From Lagopus muta (lineage: Eukaryota; Chordata; Aves; Galliformes; Phasianidae): DNA of 64,000 bases. A program made the position numbers and the translations under genes. Below the pieces are notes generated by a model. The model searched no databases. It saw only the letters and a program-made list of their open reading frames with translations, and had not been told where the DNA came from. Where the stretch lies: positions 66,858,032-66,922,031 of the forward strand of contig NC_064433.1 of assembly GCF_023343835.1 (NCBI RefSeq). Reading direction: 5' to 3'. The first letter of the stretch is position 1, and each line of letters begins with the position of its first letter. Below are positions 36,170-50,900 of this stretch, piece after piece.

Positions 36170-39100
36170 GGCTCCAAAAGTGACTCTGAGGAAAGACAGA
36201 CCTTAGTGCAGGGTCTGGCTGGAGGAAGGTCACAGCCAGCTGTTTCTAAGAGGCAGAGACCTTGTCAGCAAACTGACTGGGAACACAGGCTGGATCCCCT
36301 GGTCAGACTGTGCCGTCTGCAGATGTAAATATCTGTTCCAGACAACTTCTTGTGCCTTTGAGCACATCAAAACTTGAAGTACAGTTGGAGCAGTGAATAA
36401 CTCAGTGAGACTACCCAAGTGCCAGCATGAGACCTTGAGCCAGCTGCAGAAACAGAGCCCTGAGTGTCTGTGAGTGCCAGAACGCCTGAAAAATGAGATA
36501 CATATGCATACGCACCACAAAGTTTGTCCCGGATTTGTGGAGAGAGCACCTTGTTACAGCTGCCTGTAGTGTTACACCAACTCAGAAGCGCTTTATTTTT
36601 CCTGTGCCTCGTGAAAAAAGGACTTTCTGGTTTGACTACAAAGCACTGACTGCATGGGACAAGCTGAGCGCGCTTGGCACCCCCTGCCAAGCAGAGGAGC
36701 TCCCAGTCTCCCACGCTGACTGATCCCGCCATCTCGGCTGTGCATCCCACCCACGCTGTCAAAATGAGCAAAGCCAGAGTTCAATATCGGCTTGGTTTTA
36801 AATATCATTGCTGCAACAGGAAGGATTTCTTGCTGTCCATCCTTTCTCTTCAGGACTCACAGCTCTGAGGTGCAAGACCAGAGAGCTGAATGCAGAAAGC
36901 CATATTTTGCCTTTCTTTTTCAGCTCATCTTGTCCCTAAACAGAGAGACACTCAGATCTACATCCAAAGCTCCTACTCCTGCAGTTGCCGCGTTACATAA
37001 GTCACCAGGCTTAAGAAAAAAAATCTGAATTTGTGTAGCTATAAAATAAAGCAGCGGTACCCAAACACTGAAACTCTCTGTTGGCAGCAGAGAAGAGCAG
37101 GAGGCGCCATACGGAGACTGAGCCAGCAGCCCTGCAGGTTGCCCCATCCCAGAGGTGATGCCATCACAGGGCTTCTGGCCATCCTTGTGCCAGCACCAGC
37201 CTCCTCAGGACACTCCTCAGACTGGGTGGCCCTTGGCTGTGACAGGCATGGCCCTGCTACAGAAGCCTCTTTTTCTCTCCTGCAGAGTCAAGCATCACTA
37301 TTTAATCCTCCTCATTAATAAGAAGTGTGAGCAGGAGCCACCATCCTTTCCCCACCATCCCGTGTCACGCTGTTCTGAGCCTGGTTGCGTGTCCGTGTGT
37401 GCGCATCCCCGTGAGCAGGTCCAGGAGCAGACCTAATCATTATCCATGGCCGGAGCATGAATAAGAGGATTTGCCTCCCTTTAAGCAAGTAATAATCAAC
37501 ACCCGGTGAGAAGGACTAATGACCGTTACATCTCATTAATGTGTTTTGACAGACAATAGCCTCTATGAATACACTTCGCAGAAAGACCAGCTTTGGAGAG
37601 GGCACGGTGTTTGCAAACTCGCTTTACCTCATCTTTAACCCCCTTCGCTCTGCTTAGGGAGATGCAAAGGACTCCAGGTTGGTATAAATGCTTGCTGGAA
37701 CAAGGAAATGTATATGCTGGGCTGCAGCAGCTGGCTTTACCCAATGTCTTGTTATTGTATTGCAATTTCTTGCCTCTTATTTCTCCATCCTGATTCTGAG
37801 CAACTGGCAGCTGCAGCTCTCAAGGACCCCAGTGCAAGCCTCGTGCAGAAGCATAATAAATGTGACTTCCACTCCAAAGAAACTACAGCAAGAGTAGGCG
37901 GTGAAGTAGAAACAGTGAGACCATTATGGACAGCGTAGCTACTGGAATGTTTTCTAGGGGAGATCTCTGTAAATGCCAGGGGCACTGGTTGGGCTCAGCT
38001 GGAGGTGAGGAGCTGCAGGCACAGGGCACCTGAGGGAGCTTCAGCAAAAGCAAAAATGGAGGAACTTAAATTGGTGTGGCACAGCCTCTCTGGGGGTACA
38101 AGACATGATTTATTTGCCATCTGTGAGGACTGATTTCTTCTGTACACATAGGTTTACCTGGTGGTCACGTGTGGTAGCTAGGGCCAGCAAGGTTGTTAAA
38201 TACATAGCTGCTGTCTGGAGTAACCTCACATAAAACCTCTTCTACCACTTTTCATATCTGTCATTCTGTCCTGTGAAACTGGAGTGCTTCACACTCCAAT
38301 CAAACTCCTAGTGATGCCAGAAGGGCACATGGAGCACACGTGAAAAATGATTTAGTTGGCTAAGACCTCGGGAGGTCACCTGGTCCAACCCAGTGCTCGC
38401 GGCAGAGCCAGCAGAGACAAGAAGAGACGAGAACTGGCCTCAAAGGAGCGTGCTGAAAACAAGCCTCACCTCCGGCTGACCCTGAACTTTAAAAATGTCC
38501 ATGTCAGAAGCCAGACTGAATTGCGTGTGTCAGACCCATTTCTAATTGGCGGTGTCTTTTATGTAATTGTGCTTTCAAGAGCCAGATATTATTATTACCT
38601 GCTGTCAATGGGCATCGGCTTTTGGAAAGCACAGTGGCTGACTTTATGTGTCTGCTTTTAGGAAGGACCTTTCATCATTTATTTGAGACAGGGAGCCCTC
38701 TGTTTCGCTGTTATTTAGCAGACGGCGGCCGTGCTGGGCTCTGGTGCCCAACGGCACGTCAGCTCAGCTCGGCTCTGTGCCACAGGGCTGCTCTCTGGGC
38801 AAGGCCCTGGGTCGTGGGGCAACATGGCCAGCCCAACGCCTTCCATCTCCCAAATGCTGCTGCTCCCGGTTCACGTGCTGCAGTGCTGTGACTGGCATTC
38901 CTCCTCCTTGAGGAGATAGTAGCACAAATGCAATTACACAGGAGAGCGTGTGCGTATGTCTGTATGGCCTGAGCCTCACCACCTCCCCCTATTTCCCATG
39001 TAAAAATCACAGCAGAGCAAAATCTGAGGCCCGCGGTGCCTCGTGCAGTGCTGCAGTGGGAGAAGGGATAGGAAAGACTGTGTCATCATGAAGCTGTGGC

Positions 39101-41644
39101 CAGGTCCTGCCTGACATTGACTGCGCTGTTGGACTTCTTGTCAGTGTCACCCGGTGTGTCCTGCTGTTTGGCAGAGAAGAGAGCAGGCGATGCTTCGCAA
39201 CGGATCGTGCCTGGCTGTGGAAAAGCTGGGCGAGATGACTCATTTTGTGCAAAGGACACCGAAATTACAACTGCGTGCCACATGAGAGATGGTGGCTGGG
39301 CTGGAATCAGAAAACATCCTCATCCAGGAAGGGTATTCAAGCATGTGCTTAATTTAAGAACATACTTAATCAGGGCCTTCGGGCATAAAAGGGTAATGAT
39401 TATTCTTGTGTTGCCGAGAAAATCCAAGTGACATCCGGAAGATATATTACTCTGGAAGATTTAGTGTTATTCCAGCGTCCTCATTTCATCTCTCAATTTC
39501 TGAAACAGTAATTCTTTTAATTTCTCATTGCTATCTAGTGTCGTGCATTCTTTCACAGCTGTTTTACCCCCTATTGTTAATGCCAAGTGGAATCAGAAAA
39601 TATAATCTTGTTCAGATAATAATTATGGAAGATCAATCCTGCATCCGCCGCTTCCCTCCATCCCCATTAAACTTCCCAGCATGCAAGATATGCACGCTTG
39701 CCTCTGCAGGGAAGGCCAGCCATAGTAAAAGGACCTTTATTCCCTCTTGTACACACAGTTTAAGCATTTCAAAACACCATCTCCATCCCCAGTGTTTTTC
39801 AATGTGTTCGTTCCCAACTTCTTCTCTATGAAATATGTAATTGCTGCAGAGATTAGATATGGCGTTTATGATTTTAAGTACGCTACGTGTATTTGTTTCC
39901 TTTACAATATCAAGTGACTGTCTTTATTAGCAGCTAATTAGCATCCATCAGAGTCCCAGAGCAGTTCTGAAGAAGCAGGCCATCACAGAGTGGCCTTGGC
40001 TTCTTCTCCTGGTGAAGGAAGTTAAATACTGCTGTACCATGGGGCTCAGGAGGCTGGAATTTGGTCCCTTTTGGACAAAAACAGATATAAATATAGCTGC
40101 CAGCCCAAAGCCAGGTGCTAAAAGAAGCACTGAGGCTTTCCTGGAGGAAAAAACTTGATAAAGATCCGGAGCATATGACTAGGGGAATGGAGGCTTCCAG
40201 GAGAAAGGGAAAATCCAACTTATTTTAACTCTAATAGTTATTATTATGATGGGCATTAACCTAGGCATTGGGAAGGTGTATTCTCTGCCCCTAATGATGT
40301 CCTTCACACAGCTCACCCCTCTCATAGATGTGCTTTAGTACACTTATGAGTGGATCCCATGTAGAGACAAGGACCAGCAAGTGCAATCTATTACAAACAT
40401 GTTTTATCACACCAATGATGGTGACAAAATGTCTTGGCCAGGGGCTATGGACACAGAATACACAACACTACTAAGGAGGAGGGTTTTTTTTAGTTCTTTT
40501 CACCTCTGCTTTCTTTTCATTTTGCTTCTTTTGAACAATGTATCTTAATCTAGCTCTATGGATGTAAAGTGAGAGTTATGTGTGCGAGAAGTGCCTGAAA
40601 TCACTTTGTTTCTACTTTTCTTTCATCTTACGTTCAGTAGGATAAATAACTGCAGAGGATATCGCTTAACCCATAAAACAAAGTGACATCATAATTTATT
40701 AATACAGAAGGCACAGTTCATTGCTGTTAAATGCCATAAAGAGCTGGAAATAGAGCAGTTTCTCAGAAGGCATTGCCAATATGTCAGAGAAAAGGTTTCC
40801 TTGATGCTCTCAGTGTGCCTAAGATCCTCTCCTCATTTTGGTTACTCCTCTGAGCCACTGTGTAGCATTCCAAAGCAGCTTTGCTGGCCATTTCCCCCAC
40901 TCCTGCGGCTTCCTCCTGCCAGTGCTGGCTGCCCTGCCATGCTGCTCCGGGTGCTTTTGCTGGGACAACAGCAGGAGCTGTGTTGTCCCTGCCCTCTTGT
41001 CCCTGTTGTTGTCCTCTCCATGTCTGCCAGGCAGAGGCCCCACATGGGCAGTGCAGGCGGGGCTGCATCACGTGCAGCGGCTGGCTCCATGCAGCAGGCT
41101 GCACACCCCTGGGCCCCGCTCCAGCAAAGCATTTAAGCACCTGCTTACCCCTAAGCTTTGGAGTAATTCCTCTGGCGTGAGCTAAGCACGGCCGCCTCGT
41201 GCTTCCCACGGTCTTCCTCTGAGAGGGTGCCTGGCCTCCCCGTGGGGCACAGTGCTCCCCACTGACCTCTGCGTCTGCCATCACCCCCTCCAGCATTGCA
41301 CACACGGATGGGCTCTGCACTGCCCTTGCTGCAGCTCCCTGCCTTCAGGGACAGGACCGGGACCCAACTCCCATGTCGCAGCTCCCATCCCACACACACG
41401 TGCCTCCAACCCCACGCTCACCATCCCCTGCAGCGCCGGCGCGTTGGCAGTTGGCGACCCCCCTTGAATCCCCCTCTTCTCCAGGCTATATGTGGCATTT
41501 CCAAGCCCTGACGGCCTCTCCGAATGTTTTCCATATTTGTTCAGCCTCCTCCTCGGTTCAAATACCGGGGAGGACTGGGGCGGCACAGAGCGCGGTTTGG
41601 GGGGCAAGGAGCCCTGGCACACACACACGCACGTGAGGAGCAGC
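36170..41644. other. SSPN: Intergenic upstream of SSPN, including its promoter region
   Basis: Apart from a CR1 scrap at 38348 there is nothing recognisable until GC content rises from about 40.8 kb into SSPN exon 1. The SSPN start site is expected within the last few hundred bases; no TATA box was picked out. Confidence 0.4.
38348..38412 (-). mobile_element. CR1 LINE short 3' remnant
   Basis: GACCTCGGGAGGTCACCTGG then TCCAACCC is the reverse complement of the CR1 3' block next to the tail. Only about 65 bp is recognisable. Confidence 0.55.
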
Positions 41645-41938
41645 ATGGGGAAGAAGGAGAAGAAAGCCCAGCACAATGCGGCCCACAGCGGGGAGCAGAG
41701 CACAGAATCCGGCCACACACAGGAGCCGGCGATGAAGAAGAAGAAGAAGAAGAGCAAGGGGGAACCCAAAGCTGGCTGGGAGGAGGAATCTCACACGTGT
41801 TGTTGGTGCCGTTTCCCACTGCTGTGCGCTTTGTTGCAGTTGGCATTCGGCGTCGCTGTAACGGTGCTGGGCTTCCTCATGGCAGGCGTCAGCTCCTCCC
41901 TGCCGGTCAGAGACACTCCGTATTGGGCTGGGATCATT
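41645..41938 (+). CDS. SSPN: SSPN coding exon 1 (residues 1-98)
   Basis: It carries the cytoplasmic N-terminus, a run of six lysines (residues 31-36), juxtamembrane cysteines C52, C53 and C55, all of TM1 and the start of TM2. It ends ATT|GTAAGC, a good donor. Reading through the donor gives a stop after eight codons, which confirms that splicing is needed. The upstream DNA is fairly GC-rich and has a CACGTG at 41630-41635, ten bases before the start codon. Confidence 0.95.
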
Positions 41939-44900
41939 GTAAGCATAAAGCCTGTTTGTGCATAAGGCGCCTGTGCCAAATTAATACAAGCTGCATGCTG
42001 CTGCACTTCGGACTAACCAACTGCATGCACCACGCCGGGCGAGTTACGCTAATACAACCGCTCCTGATGTTTAATGTCTAAATGCGCTCTCCCAGAGAAG
42101 CTGCAGGATAACAAGACCTTTAGTATTCCCCCTACAGTTCCCCAATAGACCTTAAATAAAACCCCAGCTGGCTGTGCGCTAGGTGTATGCATTAGCTTTT
42201 GCTTTGCAGAGGGCTCGTGCCTGGTGATGCTGAAATAAATGCTGATTATTACAGTGTCCCCCTTTTCCCGACTGAGCCGTGACAGACGGGTTGAGGTGTG
42301 GGAGCAGAATTCTCACCTTTTAGCATAGCGTGCTGATGGGAGTGAAGGAGGACAAATGGCAGTCCTTCCAGCATCCTTGTGGTGTGATTTTCCCCCCTGG
42401 TGGTCCCCCTGGTCCTCAGCAGGGTTGAGACAACATGTGGCCATGGGGAGCAGGGGTGATACATGGAGTGATGGGGACAAGGCCAGGTCCTGCCAGGCAT
42501 GTATGGGGACAGTGGGGGAGGGTCTGGGTCTGGATATCCCCAGTTGGCCATGTGCTCGAGGACACTGGCAGGCTGGGGTCTGCAACGGGTGTTCGTGCGT
42601 GGAGCCAGGAGTGGGATTTTGTGATCTCTATGCATTCCTCCAACTTGGGATACTCTATGAGTCCATGATTCTAGTCAATTAATGATTCTGCTCTCTTCTA
42701 ATGATTTGTGATTCTACTCTGTGCATTCCATGACACACATTTTTTTCCTGAAGGCATCAGTCTTCAAGAAAATGTATACCAGTATGTTAGCACTACTTTG
42801 GGTGTTGTCACATTGAAAGAACTTCCAGCAAATAATTTTGTATTTAGGTACTTGCAAGGTTTCCTGGTGCAGTAAGCAGTGCTGGGGGCACTTCACATAA
42901 ACATAGCTCCTTGCAGATCAGAGGATTCTCTGGCCACCCCAGTTGCTAGGGACAAGGAGCAAGACCTTTGCTACCAAGCAGAGCAGGAGCTCCACATGCT
43001 CATCACATCATTCTCATTTCTCTTGTGAAAGAGGAGACAGTGAAGAGTTTAGTCACTCCAAAAGCTGGGGTAAGACAGAATTTGGCTGAGATAGCATATG
43101 GCCAAGGGTGTGAGAAAAGTCCTTAGACCTATGAATGTTACCAGTGTCAAAATTGTGTCAGTCTGGGACACCCATAAAGGTTCACATCCTCATGGAGACC
43201 CTGAGTGTCTCTACTTTCTGAAGGCTGACCTGCAGCCTCCATCAGTTTTAGCAATACCTACCTACAGTGGTGCCACTGTCATGTTCACAAGTGAACTGAT
43301 TGAACTGATTCCTTCTCAGCTCAGAATAACTTGTTGCTTTTGGTGCTGCTCATCCTCATAGTGTTGTTAGGGACTGTGTGCTCAGCAGATGTGGTCACGA
43401 AGTCTTCCAGCATGCCCAGCAGAAGGCAAAGAGGATCTGACTGCCCAGGGGGTGGATGCTAGCAGTGTGAAAGGGAACTCAATGCTAGGAAGGAGATGTG
43501 CTGCCCCTGAGCTTCTCAGCAAGAGCACATGTAGAGAACAGGTTGTGCTTACTGTACAATGAAAATAATACTGAGCATATTTCAAAGGGTCAAAATGCAG
43601 GAGGTAAGAGGTGGTGCTGCATTTACTTTGTTCTTGTGCTGCGATGTCCCTGTGGGTGTGCTTGGTGCTCACTGAGACACTGATGGGCTGGAGCTGGCCA
43701 GGAGCTGCTGATCTGGAGCTTTTGGGTACATGATTCTTGGGGTGCTGCTGATGGACTGCAGTGGGGAGCTGATAAGGTCTGGGCTCTGGAGATCTTCAGG
43801 GGAACTGGCTGATAAAGGAAGGCCCTCAGCTGGGACCTCCATGGTGACAGATGTCCTATTGGCTCCTCTGGGGCTGCTGGGAGTACAGGTGAGTAGGGGA
43901 CAGATGACAAGTGCTGCTCGCACAACAGAAGGTGACTTCCCAAAACTCATCTACTTGCACAGAGAAGAGAAACAGAACAGAAAGATGTGGTGTAAAATAT
44001 CGCAGCATATTTGTTTTAGTAGCATCCCACTCAAGTGCTCTTTTTAAAGGACCTGATTAGTATTCAGAAACAAGAACTTAAAAAATCTATTATCGAGACC
44101 TTTTTAACAACATTAGAGATAATGGGTGAAGCTCATTCCTAGTGTTACTCCAATGGAATTACACCAGTGCTGGATCTGACCCTACAGCTGTTAATGCAGG
44201 ATGGCAGAAAAATGAAGGAAAATTTCTAACGTGTTAAATAGTCCCTGATTGATGGAAGAATTTTTTTTCTTCCCTATTAGTGTCAAAATGGTAACACTTC
44301 CCTGCTGAAAACCAAGTGCTGTCGCCTCTCAGCATGAATGAAAAGGAACTGTTTTAGAGAAGCTACTCAAATGAACCCTCCCGAGGTAAACCAAACTGTG
44401 CAGGGCAATCTGGATCAACTCAAAACCCGAGCGCCCCAACAGCACAGGCCATGGCACAGGCAGACCCACCATCCTGTCAGTGCTGAACATGTGTTATGCC
44501 AACAGCAAGGAAGAGGGCCCAGGGCATCATGTCCCTTTGATGCTCCAGCCTTTGGGTGGAGTGACTGCTGCAGGAGGAAATGCAGATAGCTTGCGTTACA
44601 TCAGAAGCAGATCACTATGAAACTCAGTCAAAACCTACCAGTTTCGTGTGCATTTCATCTGAAATCCTTGGGGCATTACTCAGAAACCAAAGGAAAGGTT
44701 TATCGACAGAAACCACGGAGCTTGGTGTGATTTACCACTTCTGCTTTAATGTCTCTGCTATGCTGCTAGGGACTTGCAAACAAGTGCAATTAAAATGGTG
44801 AGGGTGGCATTCAGTTCACTAGCATGGAACCATTTGCAGCAGAGGTGTCCAGATCTACACCAAAACATCACAGTCTATAGCTTCATGACACCTATTCTGA

Positions 44901-47900
44901 GCACCCAAAATCACAGCCTGAACCACACTGTCAATATGCTCCTTTTTTTTTCTGTTCTGGAGGCAAACTTCACAAATGCAGCCAGGACTGCAGGGTTTTA
45001 CCCATTTCTTCTGTGTCTTGCCACTGACTTGGCATGTAGTTCTGAGCAAGTTACTTAACCTTGCCAAGGCTTTATTTCCCCTGAAAAGTGGGGTTAATAA
45101 TGGCCACCTGTCACCCTTGCTTTGAGATCTTGGATGAAAAGTGTTGCAGAAGCAGTATATATTAATGGTGCCCTTTTCATTCTTTTTCATTAGCTTGTGG
45201 CCTTTTGACATCCAGAAGAAGAAACTGTGTGTATCTCCTTGAAAACCCGCTCTCAGATTATTTCCACTGTGATCAAAAGCAGAGGGTACCAGAAATCTCG
45301 CAGGCACGCTCCCTTTCAGCCCCATTTTGCAGACTCAGGCAGTTGAGGAAGTTCAGGAAACGCTCGTCAGAAAAGATTATCTGAGGTGTTTATTATTGCT
45401 GTCAGGAGGTTATTTAAAATCCACTGAGATTTCTTGAACCTGGTGAAGTGAGGCTGTGTGACAGGGCCAGAGGAGGACTTTGGCTGGCTTTCCTGCCTCA
45501 GAGATCTTCTGATGCACAGTGCCACGTGGGACCATCTCCCACGGCTGTGTATCCTATCAGTGCTGATAACCGAGATGTTTGTTTAATTGACGTACTCCTG
45601 CGTGTGAGTGACTCAGGTGGCAGGGCCTGCCACCAGCTCGACACGTGCTCCTGAGCTGGGGAGCCTGGGTGCCAAAATCAATAGTGCTGCCTGCAACAGC
45701 CTCTGCTCTTCTTGTTTTCAGGGTTAGTGTCATGGTGGGGCCTGGAGGGAGGGTGGGTGATGTTACAAGCTCTCTGCACCCAGCAGCCTCCATGTCTCAT
45801 GTAGCTTTCTGCATCGTCACTCCAGCGCCTTCAGTTCCCAGCAGAGCCCTGAAAGTGAAGGTGGATTTTGAAACAGCAGAAGAGGACATCATAAGGGGAC
45901 AGGGGTTGAGATTTTCACCCTAGTTCAGCACTGACTGGCTTTATAATTGTTCAGGAAAAGCTTTGAGAACACTGCCATGCTAAAAGGATGGAGTATTGCA
46001 TATAGGTGTCTGCGGAAAAAAAGAGGACAGTGCTGTGATATAAAGTGACATCACTGAGAAGCTGGTGTTCAGTGTGCCCTGATGGCTACCTGCTCGTGGC
46101 CTAGGATGGGTTTGCTGCACCTGCAGCTGCTCCTACCATGTAAACTGTTGCCCAGCTCAGTGCCATGAAGCATCTCAAGGGCCACCTTCTCCCTGGCGTT
46201 GCCCCAGGCATGTGAGACTGTAGACGTTTCCTCCAAGAGCATTTCACATGACGTAACATGGCAAATCCATACTGGTAACCCCCTGGTTGTGCAGTGGCAG
46301 CCCTGCCCAACACGAGGCTGCCCGTCAGCAGCCATCTTGTCTTCTTGGGGGGAGTCAATAACTGGGAAACATCCCCAGCCAGAGAAAGCAGCAACCAATT
46401 CCCTTCCATGTAGATATAGGGATGGCCGACTATTTAAAAACCTCCGAGATGTGCTCTCTTTCAAAGTCTGAAAGAGACACTTTCTTGTTAGCCCTGGCCC
46501 TGTGCTGACTTTTCTCTGTGATTGCTTTTGACACCTCCTCCTGCAGCAATTGTGGAGGTGGCTTTCAGTTAGGCTTTGCCTCCTGTGTAGCCTTGCTGGG
46601 TTTTTAACATTCACTTGTTATGAAAGAAACCGATTTCAGTTTTTAATAAAAGAGGATGCTTAAAAACCGGCGCCATCAAAGCAGCAAATAGAAAAGATAA
46701 TCATGCAGGCAACTTTTTTATACAAGCTAGCTTCAATTGGCCATGGGCAAATATCAGAAGGTAGGAGGGAGGACTGCCTCCAAGTTCAGGTGTTTAATTG
46801 AGCCTTCTCCAAATTGCCTTAAACTCCAGATGGGATGCAATGAGTTGCACTGCAGGAAATCGGCTCTGCTGTAGTTTCCAGTGCTTGTTTATAGCTGTAT
46901 AATTGTAATGCACCAGGGCTGTTCTCTTCAGAGCCCTGTGACCTTAAATCTCATCAGTTTCTGAGACAACTATGCGCTGATGCCTGATTAAATGAAATTC
47001 ATGTTTGTATTTGGACCAGGCAAAGACTGGAAATAGTTGATGGGAAGTAATGTCTCAGGGTACCCACGTTAGGGGACCATGCACCCCAGTCCCATATGAT
47101 CCCAGGGTAGGTCTACGGACAGGTGCTAAGCTGACATAGGACATCGATGTGCTTCAGATCCTGGTCCTCCTGCAGCCTCAGGGGGAGGAGGGAGTGCATC
47201 AGAGCTCCTCCTTTGGTTGTGTCCATTCAAAGAGCTCATCTGGGGCTGTCCAGGCAGCTTTCCCTGGCCTAGGTAACCTTTTGACTTTACACAGATAATG
47301 GCTTTTTATAGCTTCACAATCGTGGTCACATTCCAAACAGCAAGTGTTATTTGCGCAGCACTTTCAGCCATGCTATGCTCCTCACATTGTAAATCACTGC
47401 TGGCTCTGAAATTTTGGATTTTTTTTTTTATTTGGTTCCCTCAGGCACCAGATCGCCCAGCAGGGTATTCCTGACTTAACAGTGATGCCAGACTGCTGCT
47501 GCAGCTCCTAGCTTTGTTAGCAATGAAAGCCTGTGTGCTGCTTTGCCATGGAAAACTAAGTCTCACCCTGGGACAAGCAACTCTTGTCTGCTGAGCAAGC
47601 GGCGTAAACAGCAGAGATCACTACAGAAAAATATGGCTTTGTTTTATCGTGCACATTCTTGCAAAAGTTTTGATTACTTTCCAGGATTTAAAAGAAAGTT
47701 GCACGTCTGCCATGTTGTATACCTGCAGGGTTGGAAGGGACCTGTAGTGAAGACATTTTAATCTGTAATGGGGCTGGGGTGGTCAGGCGTCACGAATTTT
47801 TACAGAGGTTGAGAGAAATAGTTCCTAGCTGAGGATGACCTTTGCCTGCAACTGCAATATGCGTGTTCATCATTCTCATTAGAGTTAATATTTCTGGAAG

Positions 47901-50900
47901 TAATCTACATGCATCTAGACTGTCCTTAAATCTAATGAGAAATCTATAAGAGGAAACACCACTCAGGAGCAGTACTTCTGTGTGGCAGACTGACTTCCTC
48001 TGCACGTGGCAGGAAGACCTAGGCTGACCCAAAGCTAATAAAAGTGAGCAGTTAAAGCTTCTGGTAGTACCTGCTCTCACTGTAGTTTCCTAAAAGCTCA
48101 GAAGGCAAATAAGCATCAGCGTCACTGTCTTTAACACTCTGTGCAGATGTCCAGCGTTGGAGAAAATCCTGTTTCATAATGGCAAAGCCAACAGGAATGT
48201 TTTCTTTTTCACATCAAAGTCTGGGTCTAGTGGGACTGTTAAGTTCATTGGATAGTGTGGCTTTCTGAATGCAAGTACAGGAGCTAAGCCTTGCCATATC
48301 TGATAAGGCTGGTGATCCATCAAGGACAAGTGTTTCCAAAGAAGGTGAGCCAGAAACTTCAGAGACAGCTAAAAGATATAATTTCTTTACCCTTAACTCT
48401 ACAAATAGAAAGTCCCATAGTGACTTGAAGGGAGTAACTATCAAGCAACTTGTCTATAACGGAAATTTCCTCCCAATTCTGTTAATAACAGCATTTCCCC
48501 CTGAAGTTGAGAGTTTACATTCCTGCCATCAAGGAAGAATCCACCTAGGGTGCTGTGGGTCTCAACAGGGCAGCGTGGTGTTACACTACTTGTATTTGAG
48601 AGGTGTTGTCCTCCTCTGTACGTGCTTTTTGATTTCTGAATGCTGTTCTAGGAGGTTCCTGTTCACCAGCCCCAGTGCAAAGAGCAGATGGGTTACAGCC
48701 TGCCTGTGTGAGTGCTTGCAACATTTGTCTGGTTCTGTGGCATAGACCCAAGGTGCTTCTTTGCACCAGGCTTTTGCCTCCATCTTCCCTTAAATTCTTG
48801 GAGGATGCTTCTGACTTTCCTGCTTTACCAGCCACATGTGCCTAGGTTTCCAAGATGCTCTGGGTCAGAGGCCCTTTGCTATAGAAAGCACCTTGTGTAT
48901 AGCAACACATGTGCAAAAATTGTAGCAACGATGAGAAAAAGCAGTTTCACAAATATGTAATGGAGAGATAGAAGCAGATTAGAGCCATCTGTGGTTTTGA
49001 AATTTTTCAAATTAAAGCAAATCACATTAATATGTCAGTGTGCAAAGATACGGAATGCAAACCACAGTGGAAATTGGTGCCATACATGTCTGTATTTCCC
49101 TCAGTTTCGTTCGTTACACAACCATCTCCATCACGGCTGTGAGGTGCCCTTGCACCTCCCATACACCTTGTGACAGTACTTATGTGATCAGACGTGAGAG
49201 AGGTGCGGGGAGGTGAGGGTAGTGTAGCAATGCCTACTGGCCTAGTCCTATGCTGCTTTGCGTTGCCACCCATGTTTGTCCCTGTGAGATGATGACGAGC
49301 CTGTTTTTCTCACCTATGCTGCTTTTAAGATGAGCTGGTGCTAGTCAGTGTGCAGGCACAGTTTGTTCGCCAAAGTCTTGAAATTCCAAGGACTCTACCC
49401 TTAGGTCCCAGGAGGTGTGAGGATCCTCCCAGGAATATAAGCTGGAGGATTCACTCCTAAATACCTTCAGGATCAGGCCCTATTTCCTGTTAAAAACTGA
49501 TGGTGCTTGATTAAGTGCTCATGGCATCAGGCTTTAGATGTCTTTGTGGTCAGGGGAGACCAAAAAAAGTTTAATCCTATTTTCATTATGGTTTTTAGCC
49601 CTGGCATGTTCCTGTCTAATGGGAAGAACGTCCCAATCAAAATGAACAGCACTACTGCTTTTCAAGAGCAAAAAATTGTTTTATTTTTCCAATCAATTAT
49701 AGTATAGCCATTTTCTCTGGATTGTGACTGTGGGAGATTTCACACGGTATACCCTAACCATAATTACATCTGTACTCTTCGTGAATGCATGCGTATCACA
49801 TTCAGGTCTTTTTCTAGACAGTACTCTTCTATATTTAAGTACTTTACTTGGATAACCTTCCATGTCACTACCTATTCAGCAAAGGGTGTGTTTGTCTGGA
49901 AATCTTTGAAATAGGTCTTGAAATAAACTCGAGCTGAGATGTACTCAGCATAGAAATGCATATTTCTAGGTTTCCAGATAACAGCTACAAGAGCTGATCT
50001 AATTAACTGCTGTTCTGTAGCTCTTACAGAATCTATCTTATTTGTATAACAAATGTGCATCGATTGATGGCAAGCAAGTGCTAAAGCGAGTTCAATTGCA
50101 TTTTATGTTGTGTGCTTAGTCAATAAGGCAGAGGAAGCATCTGCTTCACACTGGGATATTGTGAGGGCTATTGGAGTGAAGGGATGCAGGATTACCTCCT
50201 GCACCTTCCCAGGCAGCATCGACCGCAGCTGTAACATGCCTGCTGCAAGTCTTAGTCACTTAGTGGGTCCTGCCAAATATTTACTGAAGGATTTTTATGG
50301 TTATTCTATCGCACTTCACAGGCGTAATTCAAAACGGATCTATTATTAATGTATAAAATAGAAGCATAAAGCTGTTTTCTGTATAAATGTCCCTCTCTTT
50401 GGTTTGCTCCAGTGAGTGAATTTACCTTTAGAGAACAGAAATGTAAAACATGTGAGAGCTGTAATCCTCAGCAATGTCACTTTTTGCCATCACTCACAAG
50501 AGCGCACACCTCTGGTTTAAAAAAAAAAAGAAGTAAGCATACTGTTATAAAAGAAATGCTTAAGCCTTCTGTATTATCCTGGCCAAGCCTTGCTGGAATC
50601 CCGACCCAGTGTAATCTTCTATAAATACCCCTCTCTAAAAGCACCTCTCCGAGTATCTCAGTATATTATTTAAATCCCAGAGGAACTTCAGAAAGCGCAG
50701 GCAGGAATGGAAATCCCTTTCAGCGACAGCCTTTTGTATGGGAGCTGTCTGAAGAGGGAAGCCTGATCCTGCAGTGCTGAAAGCCCATGGGGTTTTTGCA
50801 GGAGTCACACAAGGCCCCTAATTTGGTAAGGAACAAAATAAATCCAGGCTAGTGGGAGGAAATGCTGCCGTGAGTGCCTGATCCTGGGCCACGTTCCTGC

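Noticed and set aside
41524..42081. 185-codon frame overlapping SSPN exon 1
   Set aside because: A shifted frame over the real sarcospan exon that continues through its donor site.
47725..47760. CR1-like GGTTGGAAGGGACCTGTAG
   Set aside because: Only about 20 bp of similarity with no tail, too short to call an element.
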